From NCBI GenBank assembly GCA_005799495.1, contig SYGP01000035.1, positions 1 to 64,000 on the forward strand: DNA of 64,000 bases. The letters run 5' to 3'. The notes under the pieces were generated by a model, which did no database searches, was not told the DNA's origin, and worked only from the letters and a program-made list of their open reading frames with translations. Position 1 is the first letter of the stretch, and each line of letters opens with the position of its first letter. A program made the translations under genes and the position numbers. Shown here piece after piece: positions 1 through 7,850 of this stretch. This DNA comes from Planctomycetia bacterium. Lineage in GTDB: Bacteria; Planctomycetota; Phycisphaerae; Phycisphaerales; SM1A02.

Positions 1-826
1 CGAGCTGGACTTCGAAGAGAACCTGCGGGTCGTCCGCGATGTGGTGCGATACAACAAGCGTCTCGTATTCCCGAGCACTTCCGAGGTGTACGGCATGTGC
101 ACCGATGAGTTGTTCGATGAAGAGACCAGCCCGCTCGTGACGGGCCCGATCCACCGGCAGCGTTGGATCTATTCGGCGAGCAAGCAGCTGCTCGACCGCG
201 TCATTTGGGCATACGGCGCACAGCGCGGTCTTCGGTTCAGCCTCTTCCGCCCCTTCAACTGGATCGGTCCGCGCCTCGACTCGCTCGATTCGGCGCGCAT
301 CGGCAGCTCGCGCGCCATCACGCAACTGATTCTGAATCTCGTCGAGGGCACGCCGATCCTGCTGGTCGATGGGGGTGCGCAGCGCCGCTGTTTCACCGAC
401 GTTGATGAGGGCATCGAGTGCCTCTACCGCATCATCGCCAATGAACAGTCCACCTGCGACGGACGCATCTTCAATGTGGGCAACCCCGACAACGAGGCGA
501 GCATCCGCGAACTTGCGGAGATGCTCGTGAACGCATTCGATCGACATCCGCTGCGGTCGCTCTACCCACCGTTCGCGGGCTATCAGCAGATCGAGAGCGC
601 GTCGTACTACGGGCAGGGCTACGAGGATGTGCAGCATCGTCGGCCGAGCATCCGCAATGCGAGAACGCTGATTGATTGGACGCCGCGCATCGCCACGTCG
701 GCCAGTGTCGAACGCACCCTCGACTGGTTCCTGCAACAGCATGCGCGCGAGAACGGATTGCTGCGGCAGGGCATGGGCGGCGCGAAGGAGACGCCGCGGC
801 GCGGCAGTCCCACCGTCCGCGCGTGA
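1..826 (+). CDS. arnA: ArnA, UDP-glucuronate decarboxylase domain (5' partial)
   Basis: The visible part is the C-terminal dehydrogenase/decarboxylase half of ArnA, which oxidises and decarboxylates UDP-glucuronate to UDP-4-keto-L-arabinose on the way to 4-amino-4-deoxy-L-arabinose (L-Ara4N). The frame is open from base 2, so the gene enters from outside and any formyltransferase domain cannot be seen. Diagnostic residues are present: STSEVYG (its Ser and Glu match the E. coli active-site S433/E434), the YSASK Tyr-x3-Lys pair, RPFNWIGPR, and HRRPSIRNA with the Arg matching R619. A basic low-complexity tail of about 20 residues follows the domain. The TGA overlaps the GTG of arnD (GTGA), so the two are probably translationally coupled in one cytoplasmic pathway. 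Family assignment is secure; full length is unknown. Confidence 0.93.
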   Translation, partial: ELDFEENLRVVRDVVRYNKRLVFPSTSEVYGMCTDELFDEETSPLVTGPIHRQRWIYSASKQLLDRVIWAYGAQRGLRFSLFRPFNWIGPRLDSLDSARIGSSRAITQLILNLVEGTPILLVDGGAQRRCFTDVDEGIECLYRIIANEQSTCDGRIFNVGNPDNEASIRELAEMLVNAFDRHPLRSLYPPFAGYQQIESASYYGQGYEDVQHRRPSIRNARTLIDWTPRIATSASVERTLDWFLQQHARENGLLRQGMGGAKETPRRGSPTVRA

Positions 827-1731
827 AGCCGACCGTGGTGGCGGGACTGCGCATCGATGTCGACACCTGGCGTGGAACGCAGCGCGGCGTTCCCACGCTC
901 CTGCGCACGCTGCGCAAGCGCGGGATCCGTGCCACATGGTTCGTGTCGCTCGGCCCCGACAACATGGGGCGGCACGCATGGCGAATGCTGCGACCTGCGT
1001 TCGCGCTGAAGATGCTGCGCTCCCGTGCGGCAAGCCTCTACGGATGGGACATCCTGCTTCGCGGCACGCTGTGGCCTGGACCTCGCATCGGTGCGGGACT
1101 GGCGGCGCAACTGCGTGATATCGAGGCGGATGGGCATGAAGTTGGCGTTCATGCGTGGGACCATCATCGCTGGCAGGTTGGGATCGACCGACTTCCCGCG
1201 GAAGTGCTCGATGCGGAACTGCGCCGAGCGTGCGAGGCGTTCCATGATGTATTCCAGCGCGCGCCCGAGTGTGCCGCGGCGCCGGGTTGGCGCTGCAGCG
1301 AACGCGTACTGGCCCTGCCCGCGTCTCGCGCGTTCCGGTGGCGCAGTGATTGCCGCGGACCGGCGCGCCCGTTTCTGCCGTTCGTCGAGGGAGTACCGCT
1401 GCAGCAGCCACAAGTCCCCGTGGATCTGCCCACCTTTGACGAAGCGGCGCAGCCTGGTGTGCGCGGCGATGCGCAGTGGAACGAGCAGTTGCTCGAGAGA
1501 CTTGGTGATGGTCAGCCGCATGTGCTGACCGTTCATGCGGAGTCCGAAGGTGGCGCGAAGGCGCAGCTCTTCGACGACTTCCTCGCGCGGGCGCTCGCGA
1601 AGGGACATAGGTTGGGCACCCTCGGCAGTTGGCTTGCATCGCAGTCGCTCGGCGAACCAGCGGCGCTTGCCGCGGGCGCGGTCGTTGGGCGCGAGGGCTG
1701 GGTGTGCGTTGCGCATGCGGCGCGGCGTTAG
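823..1731 (+). CDS. arnD: ArnD, undecaprenyl-P-L-Ara4FN deformylase
   Basis: Polysaccharide-deacetylase (NodB) fold enzyme that removes the formyl group from undecaprenyl-phosphate-L-Ara4FN before transfer to lipid A. At 302 aa it matches the usual ~296 aa. [12 protein letters not shown] carries the metal-binding Asp motif, GPDNMGRH and SLYGWDILL are ArnD hallmarks, HAWDHHRW supplies the histidines, and SDCRG, TVHAE and AGREGW close the domain. The start is taken as GTG at 823, four bases inside arnA, because the conserved GLRIDVD block begins a few residues later; the longer open frame upstream has no similarity. No Shine-Dalgarno is visible, consistent with coupling to arnA. It sits between arnA and arnT as in proteobacterial arn operons. 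Confidence 0.93.
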   Translation: MKPTVVAGLRIDVDTWRGTQRGVPTLLRTLRKRGIRATWFVSLGPDNMGRHAWRMLRPAFALKMLRSRAASLYGWDILLRGTLWPGPRIGAGLAAQLRDIEADGHEVGVHAWDHHRWQVGIDRLPAEVLDAELRRACEAFHDVFQRAPECAAAPGWRCSERVLALPASRAFRWRSDCRGPARPFLPFVEGVPLQQPQVPVDLPTFDEAAQPGVRGDAQWNEQLLERLGDGQPHVLTVHAESEGGAKAQLFDDFLARALAKGHRLGTLGSWLASQSLGEPAALAAGAVVGREGWVCVAHAARR

Positions 1732-1741
1732 GATCGGGCGG

Positions 1742-3415
1742 ATGGCGATGCGCGCGCGCGTGTGGTGGGTGCTTGGGATCTTCGCAGCGGTCGGGCTGGT
1801 CGGACTCGGGGTGCGGCCCATGGTTCAGCCGGATGAGCCGCGCTACGCAATCATGGCGGCGGAGATGCTGGACACGGGCGCATGGACGAACCTGCGCATG
1901 GCGGGCTTCCACTACTACGAGAAGCCGCCGATGGGGATGTGGTGCATTGCACTTTCGCTCGAGATCTTCGGCAGGAACGAGTTCGCCGCGCGCCTGCCGA
2001 GCGCAGTCGCCGCATTCGCCATGGCCGCGCTCGCCGGCGTGATGGCTTCACGGATCAGCGGGAGGCGCGATGTCGGACTCGCCGCGTTTGCGGTGCAGGC
2101 AACGACGATCGGTCCAATGGTGATCGGCGGCGTGGTCACACTCGATGCGATGTTCGCAGCCTGGGTGACGGGCAGTCTGGTGGCGCTGCACGGATCGCTG
2201 TCGTCGGTCGGCGCAGCGCGCGCACGATGGCTGCTCATGGCGGGCAGCTGTTGCGGGATGGCGGTCCTGACGAAGGGACTCCTGGGTTGGGTGATCCCCG
2301 CGCTCGCCGCGGGTGCGTTCCTGATGTGGGAACGCCGCTGGCGTGAACTGCTCTGGGTGCCGCTGCCCGTGCTGGCGCAGAGCCTGATCGTCGTGCTGCC
2401 CGCTGCATGGCTGATTCACCGTGCAGAGCCACGATTCTGGGAGTACTTCATCACCGTGGAGCACCTGCGACGCTTTTCCGACCCCGACTCGAACCAACAC
2501 CGTGAGCCGTGGTGGTGGCTCATCGCGCTTCTTCCCGTGGGAGGCGTCGTGTGGTCGTTGGTGTGGTGGCACGCGCTGCAGGGCGTACGAAGCGCAGTGG
2601 CATGGGCTTCGGGCGCGCGATTTTCGTTTGCATGGATTGTGGCACCGCTGCTCCTGCTGTCGCTCAGCGCCGGAAAGCTGCCGACCTACATCCTGCCGCT
2701 CTATCCCGCGGTGTCGGTGCTGGTGGCGCTCGGGCTGGTGAAGGCGTTCGAGGGTGGACTCCGTCAGTCCGCGAGGGGGCGTGTGATGGGGCAGGTCGTG
2801 CTCCTGATCGCCGCGACCGCGGTCGTGCTGGCGATTTTTCTCGGTACAGCATGGGGCGGTTTTCCAGCGCAGTTGTGGTCGACTGGAACGACCGTGCGAC
2901 TCCTCGCGTTGGCGGCAGCGCTTCTGCTGTGGGCTGTTGTCGACCGATGGAGTTGGCGCGCGCGATCAGGAACCGATTGGGTGCTTCGAAGTGCAACGGC
3001 GCCTGCGGCGCTGCTCGCATTGGTGCCGTTCCTGTTTCCCGATGCGGCCGTTCGTTCCTCGCAGATTCCGCTCGATGCGCTGCGGGCGAGCGAGTCCGTG
3101 ATCTGCGACAGCGAAGTGGTCGCGAGCGACCACCAGATGGCGCACTGCGTCACATGGATCTCTGGTCGCCGAGATCAACTTGTGATGGGGCGCGCAGGCG
3201 AGTTCGACAACGAACTTGGATTGCCGCAGGACCAGGCGCGGCTTGTGTCGGTGGCGCAGGTCATTGAACGCCTGCGCATCGGCGGATGGAAGTCGTTCTG
3301 CGTCGTGACGATTCCATCCGATGCGCAGGTGATTCTGGGTGCTGCAGGCATCGCGAAGCCATCGCATCATCAGGTGCGAGGCGATGTCGTCGTGCTTGCT
3401 TGGTCGAACGAGTGA
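1742..3415 (+). CDS. arnT: ArnT-like L-Ara4N lipid A transferase (GT83)
   Basis: Integral membrane glycosyltransferase of the GT-C fold that moves L-Ara4N from undecaprenyl phosphate to lipid A on the outer face of the inner membrane. At 557 aa it is the family length. After a first membrane helix (about residues 7-25) comes QPDEPRYA, whose Asp corresponds to the catalytic Asp of ArnT/PMT enzymes, then the FHYYEKPPMGMW loop typical of ArnT. Roughly a dozen hydrophobic helices follow, and a soluble C-terminal domain fills the last ~100 residues. ATG 1742 is chosen: it lies 10 bases after the arnD stop and is preceded by AGGATCGGG. Enzymes of this family can act on other acceptors, but the operon context supports lipid A. 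No arnE/arnF flippase genes follow. Confidence 0.87.
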   Translation: MAMRARVWWVLGIFAAVGLVGLGVRPMVQPDEPRYAIMAAEMLDTGAWTNLRMAGFHYYEKPPMGMWCIALSLEIFGRNEFAARLPSAVAAFAMAALAGVMASRISGRRDVGLAAFAVQATTIGPMVIGGVVTLDAMFAAWVTGSLVALHGSLSSVGAARARWLLMAGSCCGMAVLTKGLLGWVIPALAAGAFLMWERRWRELLWVPLPVLAQSLIVVLPAAWLIHRAEPRFWEYFITVEHLRRFSDPDSNQHREPWWWLIALLPVGGVVWSLVWWHALQGVRSAVAWASGARFSFAWIVAPLLLLSLSAGKLPTYILPLYPAVSVLVALGLVKAFEGGLRQSARGRVMGQVVLLIAATAVVLAIFLGTAWGGFPAQLWSTGTTVRLLALAAALLLWAVVDRWSWRARSGTDWVLRSATAPAALLALVPFLFPDAAVRSSQIPLDALRASESVICDSEVVASDHQMAHCVTWISGRRDQLVMGRAGEFDNELGLPQDQARLVSVAQVIERLRIGGWKSFCVVTIPSDAQVILGAAGIAKPSHHQVRGDVVVLAWSNE

Positions 3416-3478
3416 GTGCACACTCACAACCGATTACACTGCGGATGAAAGCTGGAGTCGCAGGACCCGAACACAGGC

Positions 3479-4057
3479 ATGCAACGACCCTTCATCACCG
3501 TGGTGTCTGGTCTGCCGCGCTCAGGAACGAGCATGGCGATGCAAATGCTCGTGGCGGGGGGGCTGCAGCCCCTGACCGACTCCCTCCGCGCGGCCGACGA
3601 GGACAATCCGCGCGGCTACCTTGAGTTCGAGCGCGTGAAGACGCTTCGAGAAGACAAGGCGTGGGTGTCGGACGCCGTGGGCAAGTGCGTGAAGGTGATC
3701 CACCTGCTCCTGCCCGAGTTGCCGCCTCCTTTTTCGTACCGCGTGATTTTCCTGCGGCGCGGTCTCGACGAGGTGATCCGCTCGCAGGCAAAAATGCTCG
3801 AGCGAAGCGGGCGCGTGGGCGGAGGACTTCCGCTCGATCGCCTGAAGGCGATGTACGAGGCGCAACTGAAGAGTGTGGACACCTGGATTGCTGCGCAGCC
3901 CAACTTTTCCGTGCTGCGCGTCGACTACGCGGACTTCATTCGCAGTCCGCAAGAGGCTGCATCGGCGGTCGATGCGTTCCTTGGCAGCGGGCTTGATGTT
4001 CTCGCGATGTCCGCGGCGGTTGCCCCATCGCTGCATCGAAACCGTGGTGAATCGTGA
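3479..4057 (+). CDS. Sulfotransferase-family protein (P-loop)
   Basis: 192 aa protein beginning with VSGLPRSGTSM, the phosphosulfate-binding (PAPS-type) P-loop of the sulfotransferase superfamily. VIFLRRGLDEVIRSQ matches the second PAPS-contact region (strand, Arg, Asp, then Ser), and YADFIRSP matches the family's C-terminal block. It is short for a sulfotransferase (usually 250-300 aa) and ends soon after that block, so the acceptor domain is reduced. It lies 63 bases downstream of arnT on the same strand, which suggests cell-surface glycan or lipid modification, but the acceptor is unknown. Start ATG 3479 gives the P-loop at residue ~10, as expected; AGGAC lies about 17 bases upstream. Similar small planctomycete P-loop proteins exist whose activity is untested. 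Confidence 0.7.
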   Translation: MQRPFITVVSGLPRSGTSMAMQMLVAGGLQPLTDSLRAADEDNPRGYLEFERVKTLREDKAWVSDAVGKCVKVIHLLLPELPPPFSYRVIFLRRGLDEVIRSQAKMLERSGRVGGGLPLDRLKAMYEAQLKSVDTWIAAQPNFSVLRVDYADFIRSPQEAASAVDAFLGSGLDVLAMSAAVAPSLHRNRGES

Positions 4058-4064
4058 AACGACA

Positions 4065-4097
4065 GTCGCCGCGCGGAACAACGCCACGCGCGGCGAC
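4065..4097. terminator. Hairpin between convergent genes
   Basis: A perfect 11-bp inverted repeat (GTCGCCGCGCG at 4065-4075 with its complement at 4087-4097, 11-base loop) lies between the stop of the sulfotransferase-like gene (plus) and the stop of the PEP-CTERM-like gene (minus). Neither side has a strong T-tract, so intrinsic termination is probable rather than certain; it could act in both directions. Confidence 0.45.
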
Positions 4098-4142
4098 GGG
4101 TCAAATGGATGAAGATTGCCCTCGGTCGATTCCCCGAAGTGA

Positions 4143-4781
4143 TTAGGACCGCCGACGACGGATCCCGCAGCCCGCCGCGAGCGCAAGCAGGCCAGCCGCC
4201 GGGGCGGGCACTGGCACCGGGATGGTCGTGATCGCTGTGTTTGCAGTCGTTTCCCACCCGAATCCAATGACCGTGCGGTCGGTGGCAGTCGCTCCGATTC
4301 GCATATGAATGAACCCGTAGTGCGTTGTTGGAGTGGAAGAAGCCTCGTTGAGGAACCTGACGCCGATGTAGCCCTCGGAGTTCGGTGCCCACTGTCCCAC
4401 CGCCGTGCCCATGGCGGCGGCCGAATTGCCGTAGAAGAAGGCGGATGCACCTACCACGGTGCCAACGGGCAGATAGGTGCGGAAGGTGTTCGTCCCCGCA
4501 CCTGGATTCCGCATGATTCCAGTTCCAGAGCCCGCGAGCAGCGCCACATTTGTGGCCGATGTTCCGTACGGATTGATATCCCAGCCTGGTACGCCGCTCG
4601 CAACCCCGTTGAGAACGACTCCAGTCGCGAAGTTCACCACCGTGCCTTGGGAGGTGACCGGTACTTGATGATTCAGGACTCCGCTGAAAACAACGGCAGC
4701 GGACGCGACCTGGCCGTGGAGGAGTACTCCGGCGCCAAACAGAGCCGCCACCAACCCACCGTTCAGCCCTTTCATTTTCAT
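4143..4781 (-). CDS. Secreted PEP-CTERM-like protein, GWDINPYG family
   Basis: 212 aa secreted protein of unknown function. It has a basic N-terminus and hydrophobic core ending in ASA (signal peptide to about residue 28). The mature region contains PGWDINPYG near residue 70 and a YIGVRFL...HYGFIHMRIGATA stretch, both shared with the proteins at 5219-5839 and 35348-36925. The C-terminus is a PEP-CTERM-like tail: VPVPAPAAG, a small-residue hydrophobic helix, then RRRRS. ATG 4781 is preferred because GAGG lies six bases upstream; ATGs at 4793 and 4805 are in frame but poorly placed. Such tails are thought to direct exosortase-type processing and surface attachment; no exosortase is in the window. 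Divergent from the two relatives, so confidence in shared ancestry is moderate. Confidence 0.75.
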   Translation of the reverse strand: MKMKGLNGGLVAALFGAGVLLHGQVASAAVVFSGVLNHQVPVTSQGTVVNFATGVVLNGVASGVPGWDINPYGTSATNVALLAGSGTGIMRNPGAGTNTFRTYLPVGTVVGASAFFYGNSAAAMGTAVGQWAPNSEGYIGVRFLNEASSTPTTHYGFIHMRIGATATDRTVIGFGWETTANTAITTIPVPVPAPAAGLLALAAGCGIRRRRS

Positions 4782-5147
4782 CTTCTTCCTCATCCCTACT
4801 CCCATTCTCGGGCGCAGCGCGTCCCGATCAACACTGACGCATCCTCGAAGATCGCGGTTTCCTCATCCCTCGTCCGCCTGTCGTCCGTAGAGACACTTCT
4901 GCGGCACATCCAACAGACTTCCTTCCCTGCCAGACCCTTTGAACGACCACAGTGAAATGGCGTTCCCCAGTCATGCAGACCTCGTAGAAAGTGGAGCAAA
5001 GGCGCTATCGCCCACTGCCTTCCTTTCCCTCAATCTTCCATCAATATGCCCTCACTTTATGGGAGTGCCAATCACGGCTTCAATTTTCTTGAAAACATTT
5101 TCTGCACAGTGACCGGTAGACGCTTCGACGCACGGCAGGGGCAAAAT
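4782..5147. other. Intergenic region upstream of the PEP-CTERM-like gene
   Basis: No convincing gene is seen in these ~366 bases. The stretch 5030-5110 is AT-rich compared with its surroundings and is the likely promoter region for the minus-strand gene ending at 4143, but no confident -35/-10 pair could be picked. Confidence 0.4.
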
Positions 5148-5182
5148 GAAAAACCACCGACAGCCTTTCGACTGTCGGTGGT
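5148..5182 (-). terminator. Rho-independent terminator
   Basis: Stem CCACCGACAG (5154-5163) with CTGTCGGTGG (5172-5181), extendable by one A-T pair, 8-base loop. Read on the minus strand the stem is followed by TTTTTCATTTTG. It lies 37 bases after the stop of the minus-strand gene at 5219-5839 and fits an intrinsic terminator for it. Confidence 0.85.
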
Positions 5183-5218
5183 GAGTTGTTTGCCTCAAAT
5201 CGAACTTCTGACCCGAAA

Positions 5219-5839
5219 TCAGCGCCGACGACGGCTCACCAGTCCGGCCACGCCCAAGAGGGCGATGGCACCTGGGGCTGGGATCGCGGTGACGGTAATC
5301 GAGCCGCCCGAGTCTTCCCAGACGAGGGCAACCAAAGTTCGCGACGCCGCGGTGGCGCCAACCTGCATGATTCCGTATCCGTAGCGAACGACTCCCGGAG
5401 TCGAGCCCGGGTTGAAGCGGAAGCCAAAGTAGTTGGTCGAGTTGATCGCCCAACCATTGCTTCCGACGCCGGTAGCACTAATAACCGCGGTAGTGCTGTT
5501 GGCGTAGGTTGAGGACCCGCCGATCACTGTTCCGAGAGCCAAACTGCTCGGGCCACCAGAGGCCTGCGTCCGCACATAGGTCGTTGATGGGTTCGGACTG
5601 GTAGCAGAGGCGAAAAAACTAAGACTAGTTGCGCCGTAGGGATTGATGTCCCAGCCAGCAACTGCTGCCCCGGTCGCACCCGAGGTCTGGGCAGCCACAT
5701 TGATGTAGAGACCATCAAGGTTCGCCGGGATGGCAGCGTTGATGTTCCAAGTAACGATCGCTGCGTTTGCAGCTCCCGCCACCGCAACTGCCGCAGCAGC
5801 GACAACAAAGTGACGGTCAAGGCGCGACGAAATGTTCAT
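5219..5839 (-). CDS. Secreted PEP-CTERM-like protein, GWDINPYG family
   Basis: 206 aa secreted protein. Signal peptide (hydrophobic core VVAAAAVAVAGAA, cleavage near ANA-A). The whole mature domain, from TWNINA to the VGATAASRTL block, is closely similar to residues ~20-210 of the protein at 35348-36925, with GWDINPYGAT and YFGFRFNPGST identical or nearly so. This copy then ends in IPAPGAIALLGVAGLVSRRRR-type tail (hydrophobic helix plus four Arg), whereas the other continues into further domains. Start ATG 5839 is chosen over 5866 because GGAGAG lies just upstream. A strong terminator follows. Function unknown; likely exported and surface-attached by analogy with PEP-CTERM proteins, which is inference. 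Confidence 0.82.
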   Translation of the reverse strand: MNISSRLDRHFVVAAAAVAVAGAANAAIVTWNINAAIPANLDGLYINVAAQTSGATGAAVAGWDINPYGATSLSFFASATSPNPSTTYVRTQASGGPSSLALGTVIGGSSTYANSTTAVISATGVGSNGWAINSTNYFGFRFNPGSTPGVVRYGYGIMQVGATAASRTLVALVWEDSGGSITVTAIPAPGAIALLGVAGLVSRRRR

Positions 5840-5966
5840 TGTTGACTCTCCGAAAGAAAAGGGCAAACGGAACTCTCAGGCGCATCCAGCAGGGTTAGGG
5901 ATCTGCAGGACGCGGAGGCGGGAGCACGCCCGCATCGTCACCACCATACTTCACGATCATGCGCCT

Positions 5967-5976
5967 GCAAATTATT
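5967..5976 (-). promoter_or_regulatory. AT-rich element upstream of PEP-CTERM-like gene
   Basis: Minus-strand AATAATTTGC followed by AGG, 128 bases upstream of the start at 5839. A near-identical AATTATTTGC followed by GG lies 123 bases upstream of the PEP-CTERM-like gene starting at 59225. It could be part of a shared promoter or a regulator site; two examples in AT-rich spacers is weak evidence. Confidence 0.25.
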
Positions 5977-6093
5977 TGGGAAGTTTTGTATCAAGTTCCC
6001 GTTCAGCCGGATCTCTGGTGGACCTATCGCTCCAGGCCCCCCTTGGGGGAGATAGTTGACCCCGAGCCCACCAAACCTCAAAAAGAAGGCGTA

Positions 6094-7326
6094 TCAGCGG
6101 GACAGCTGATTGAAATCGTCGCCGCGCGAGCTGTGGAACTCCGGCAAGAACCACTTTGGTCCGATTGACTCGCAAGCTCCGATGGGTAGCTGGCGGATCA
6201 ATACCGCCCTAGGAGGTAGCATCCCGCCAGCTGGCTGAGCAGACGCGGGAGCCCCATCGGAGGGACGGATCGCCCAGGTCAAGCGGACGGAGATCACTTC
6301 GAGCGTTGTGGAGTCGGCAACCAGGCGAACCGACTGAGGGCCTTCTCCACCTCGCGAATCCAGACGGCGTGCCTGAACCACGGTTATCGGTCTTCCAAGC
6401 GAGGTGTCAGCATCCGTTCTTGAATCGAATGAGACTTGGTAGCCGCGCTGCAGCGAGTCGAGAACTGAAGAGAGGGTCATGTAGCCCAACGACTCACCTG
6501 AACCAGACATCGCGATCTGTTCGCCTTCGGTGTCGAGTTCGGGGCCGTCCAGAATCCCAACTTCGACGGCACCGGGGAAGCCCTTTCCAAACGTGATTTG
6601 AGAGTCGGAACGGCGGATCGATCCGCGCGGTCCAACCAGCCAATACTGCGTTCCGTCAAAGCCCATGACGATGCGCTCAAGAACGGGGCGATCGCCAGTC
6701 GGCGGCCGGTCGGCAGATTCTCGGCGCAGCTTGGACATCGTCAGCGTCCAGCGACCCTCCGCCCCGAGTTGAAGTTCTCCAACTCGGCGAAATCCCTCCG
6801 CCCGCGCGCGGTCGGGACGGTCTCCGCGCCCACGTTCTGGGCCATCCGCGCGCCCGCGTTCTGAGCCATCCGCGCGCCCGCGTTCCGGGCCATCCGCGCG
6901 CCCGCGTTCTGGGCCCGCCGAGGGAGGGCGGTGCGGCTGAATCAGAATCTCGTAGCACCGCCCACCCGCGCGCGCGGTTGAACGCATCGAGTTCAGGGCC
7001 GCAACTGCCGTTGCCTCAGTCGACGACGGGAAGAACAGCAGCGCAAGAACAATTGCCGCCGCCATGCCGGCACTTCCGCCGATCCACGCAAGCCGCTCAC
7101 GGAATCTGTGAGCGCGCGTTCCCACGAGCCGGAGCCCGCCTTCCTGCGCACGAACGGCGGCGGTTGCGCGGTCCACACGGGCCACAACGCGCGCAGATTC
7201 GCCCTCGTCGAGCATGCGAAGGAGCCCATGAACGACGCGCGCATCAGCCTGTTGGTGCGGTGCATCATCTTGGCCGAGGTCGAGCGCGCAAGGGTCGGGA
7301 GGAGTTGGGAGGTGGTCGTTGTTCAT
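6094..7326 (-). CDS. Probable membrane-anchored anti-sigma partner with GPERGRAD repeats
   Basis: 410 aa, no clear family. About 90 hydrophilic N-terminal residues precede one membrane helix (IGGSAGMAAAIVLALLFF), followed by a long extracytoplasmic region: the topology of ECF anti-sigma factors. Its ATG (7326) overlaps the TGA of the ECF sigma gene (ATGA), which is the main reason for the assignment. After the helix there are about four tandem 8-residue units G-P/S-ERGRAD, encoded by 24-bp DNA repeats, then a beta-rich region (YWLVGPRGS, ITVVQARRLDS) that resembles the outer-membrane lipoprotein-sorting (LolA-like) proteins often paired with such sigma factors. No zinc-binding anti-sigma motif (HxxxCxxC) was seen, so the anti-sigma role is inferred from context only. 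Confidence 0.6.
   Translation of the reverse strand: MNNDHLPTPPDPCALDLGQDDAPHQQADARVVHGLLRMLDEGESARVVARVDRATAAVRAQEGGLRLVGTRAHRFRERLAWIGGSAGMAAAIVLALLFFPSSTEATAVAALNSMRSTARAGGRCYEILIQPHRPPSAGPERGRADGPERGRADGSERGRADGPERGRGDRPDRARAEGFRRVGELQLGAEGRWTLTMSKLRRESADRPPTGDRPVLERIVMGFDGTQYWLVGPRGSIRRSDSQITFGKGFPGAVEVGILDGPELDTEGEQIAMSGSGESLGYMTLSSVLDSLQRGYQVSFDSRTDADTSLGRPITVVQARRLDSRGGEGPQSVRLVADSTTLEVISVRLTWAIRPSDGAPASAQPAGGMLPPRAVLIRQLPIGACESIGPKWFLPEFHSSRGDDFNQLSR
6834..6913. repeat. 24-bp tandem repeats in coding sequence
   Basis: Three full 24-bp units (6834-6857, 6858-6881, 6882-6905; about 1-2 mismatches) and a partial fourth, inside the minus-strand gene 6094-7326. They encode an Arg/Glu/Asp-rich octapeptide just outside the membrane helix. 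Unit length is a multiple of three, so copy-number change would keep the frame. Confidence 0.9.
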
Positions 7327-7850
7327 GCAAAAACCTGCTTGGTTTTCAGGCATTCCGCGAGCCAGAGTCGGGCGCGATACAGTCGCTTTCGGAGGGTTTC
7401 TTGGGCGGCTCCTACCGTTTCCGCCGCCACGGGAACATCCACGCCACGGATGTAGACCAGTTCGATCGCTTCGCGCCCTTCGGCGTGCAGGCGTTCGATG
7501 CACCGCTTGAGTTCAGCGATGCGTTCGGCGAATGAGTCGCCCGACTCGCGGTCAAGCCGACCAAACTGCTCCTCAATGCGATCTTCGAGCAACCCGTGCA
7601 AATGCGCCCGGTAGCGCTTGTTCTTTCGTGCCGCTGCAAGGATGTGGTTGCGCGCGATTCCGCGGAGCCACGGCGCGAAGGGTCGCGATGGGTCGAAGTC
7701 GTCGATTCGGGTCCAGGCGCTGATGATCGTTTCTTGAAAGATGTCGTCCACCTCGGAACGGTCAAAGGACATTGAATAGATGAACGCGCTGAGCATGTCC
7801 GCGTGCTGGCGGATAAGGATGTCGAAGATGTCCGATGCCTTGGGAGTCAT
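7323..7850 (-). CDS. ECF-family RNA polymerase sigma factor
   Basis: 175 aa sigma-70 family protein with only regions 2 and 4. Region 2 contains DDIFQETIISAWTRIDDF and the promoter-melting FAPWLRGIARNHILAAARK; region 4 contains the helix-turn-helix PVAAETVGAAQETLRKRLYRAR. The separation and length are typical of ECF sigma factors, of the type common in planctomycetes. Both ends are coupled: the ATG overlaps the TGA of the rRNA methyltransferase upstream and its own TGA overlaps the ATG of the membrane protein downstream. It presumably directs RNA polymerase to a small regulon in response to an envelope signal sensed by that neighbour; the signal and targets are unknown. Confidence 0.9.
   Translation of the reverse strand: MTPKASDIFDILIRQHADMLSAFIYSMSFDRSEVDDIFQETIISAWTRIDDFDPSRPFAPWLRGIARNHILAAARKNKRYRAHLHGLLEDRIEEQFGRLDRESGDSFAERIAELKRCIERLHAEGREAIELVYIRGVDVPVAAETVGAAQETLRKRLYRARLWLAECLKTKQVFA

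Noticed and set aside
1535-1741. N-terminal extension of arnT within arnD
   Set aside because: The frame is open but the codons lie inside arnD and the ArnT family begins at the first helix after ATG 1742.
4143-5839. Exosortase or sortase gene near the PEP-CTERM-like proteins
   Set aside because: No protein in the window has the exosortase membrane layout or sortase catalytic motif.
6834-6913. CRISPR array
   Set aside because: The repeats are contiguous 24-bp units with no spacers and lie in frame inside a coding sequence.
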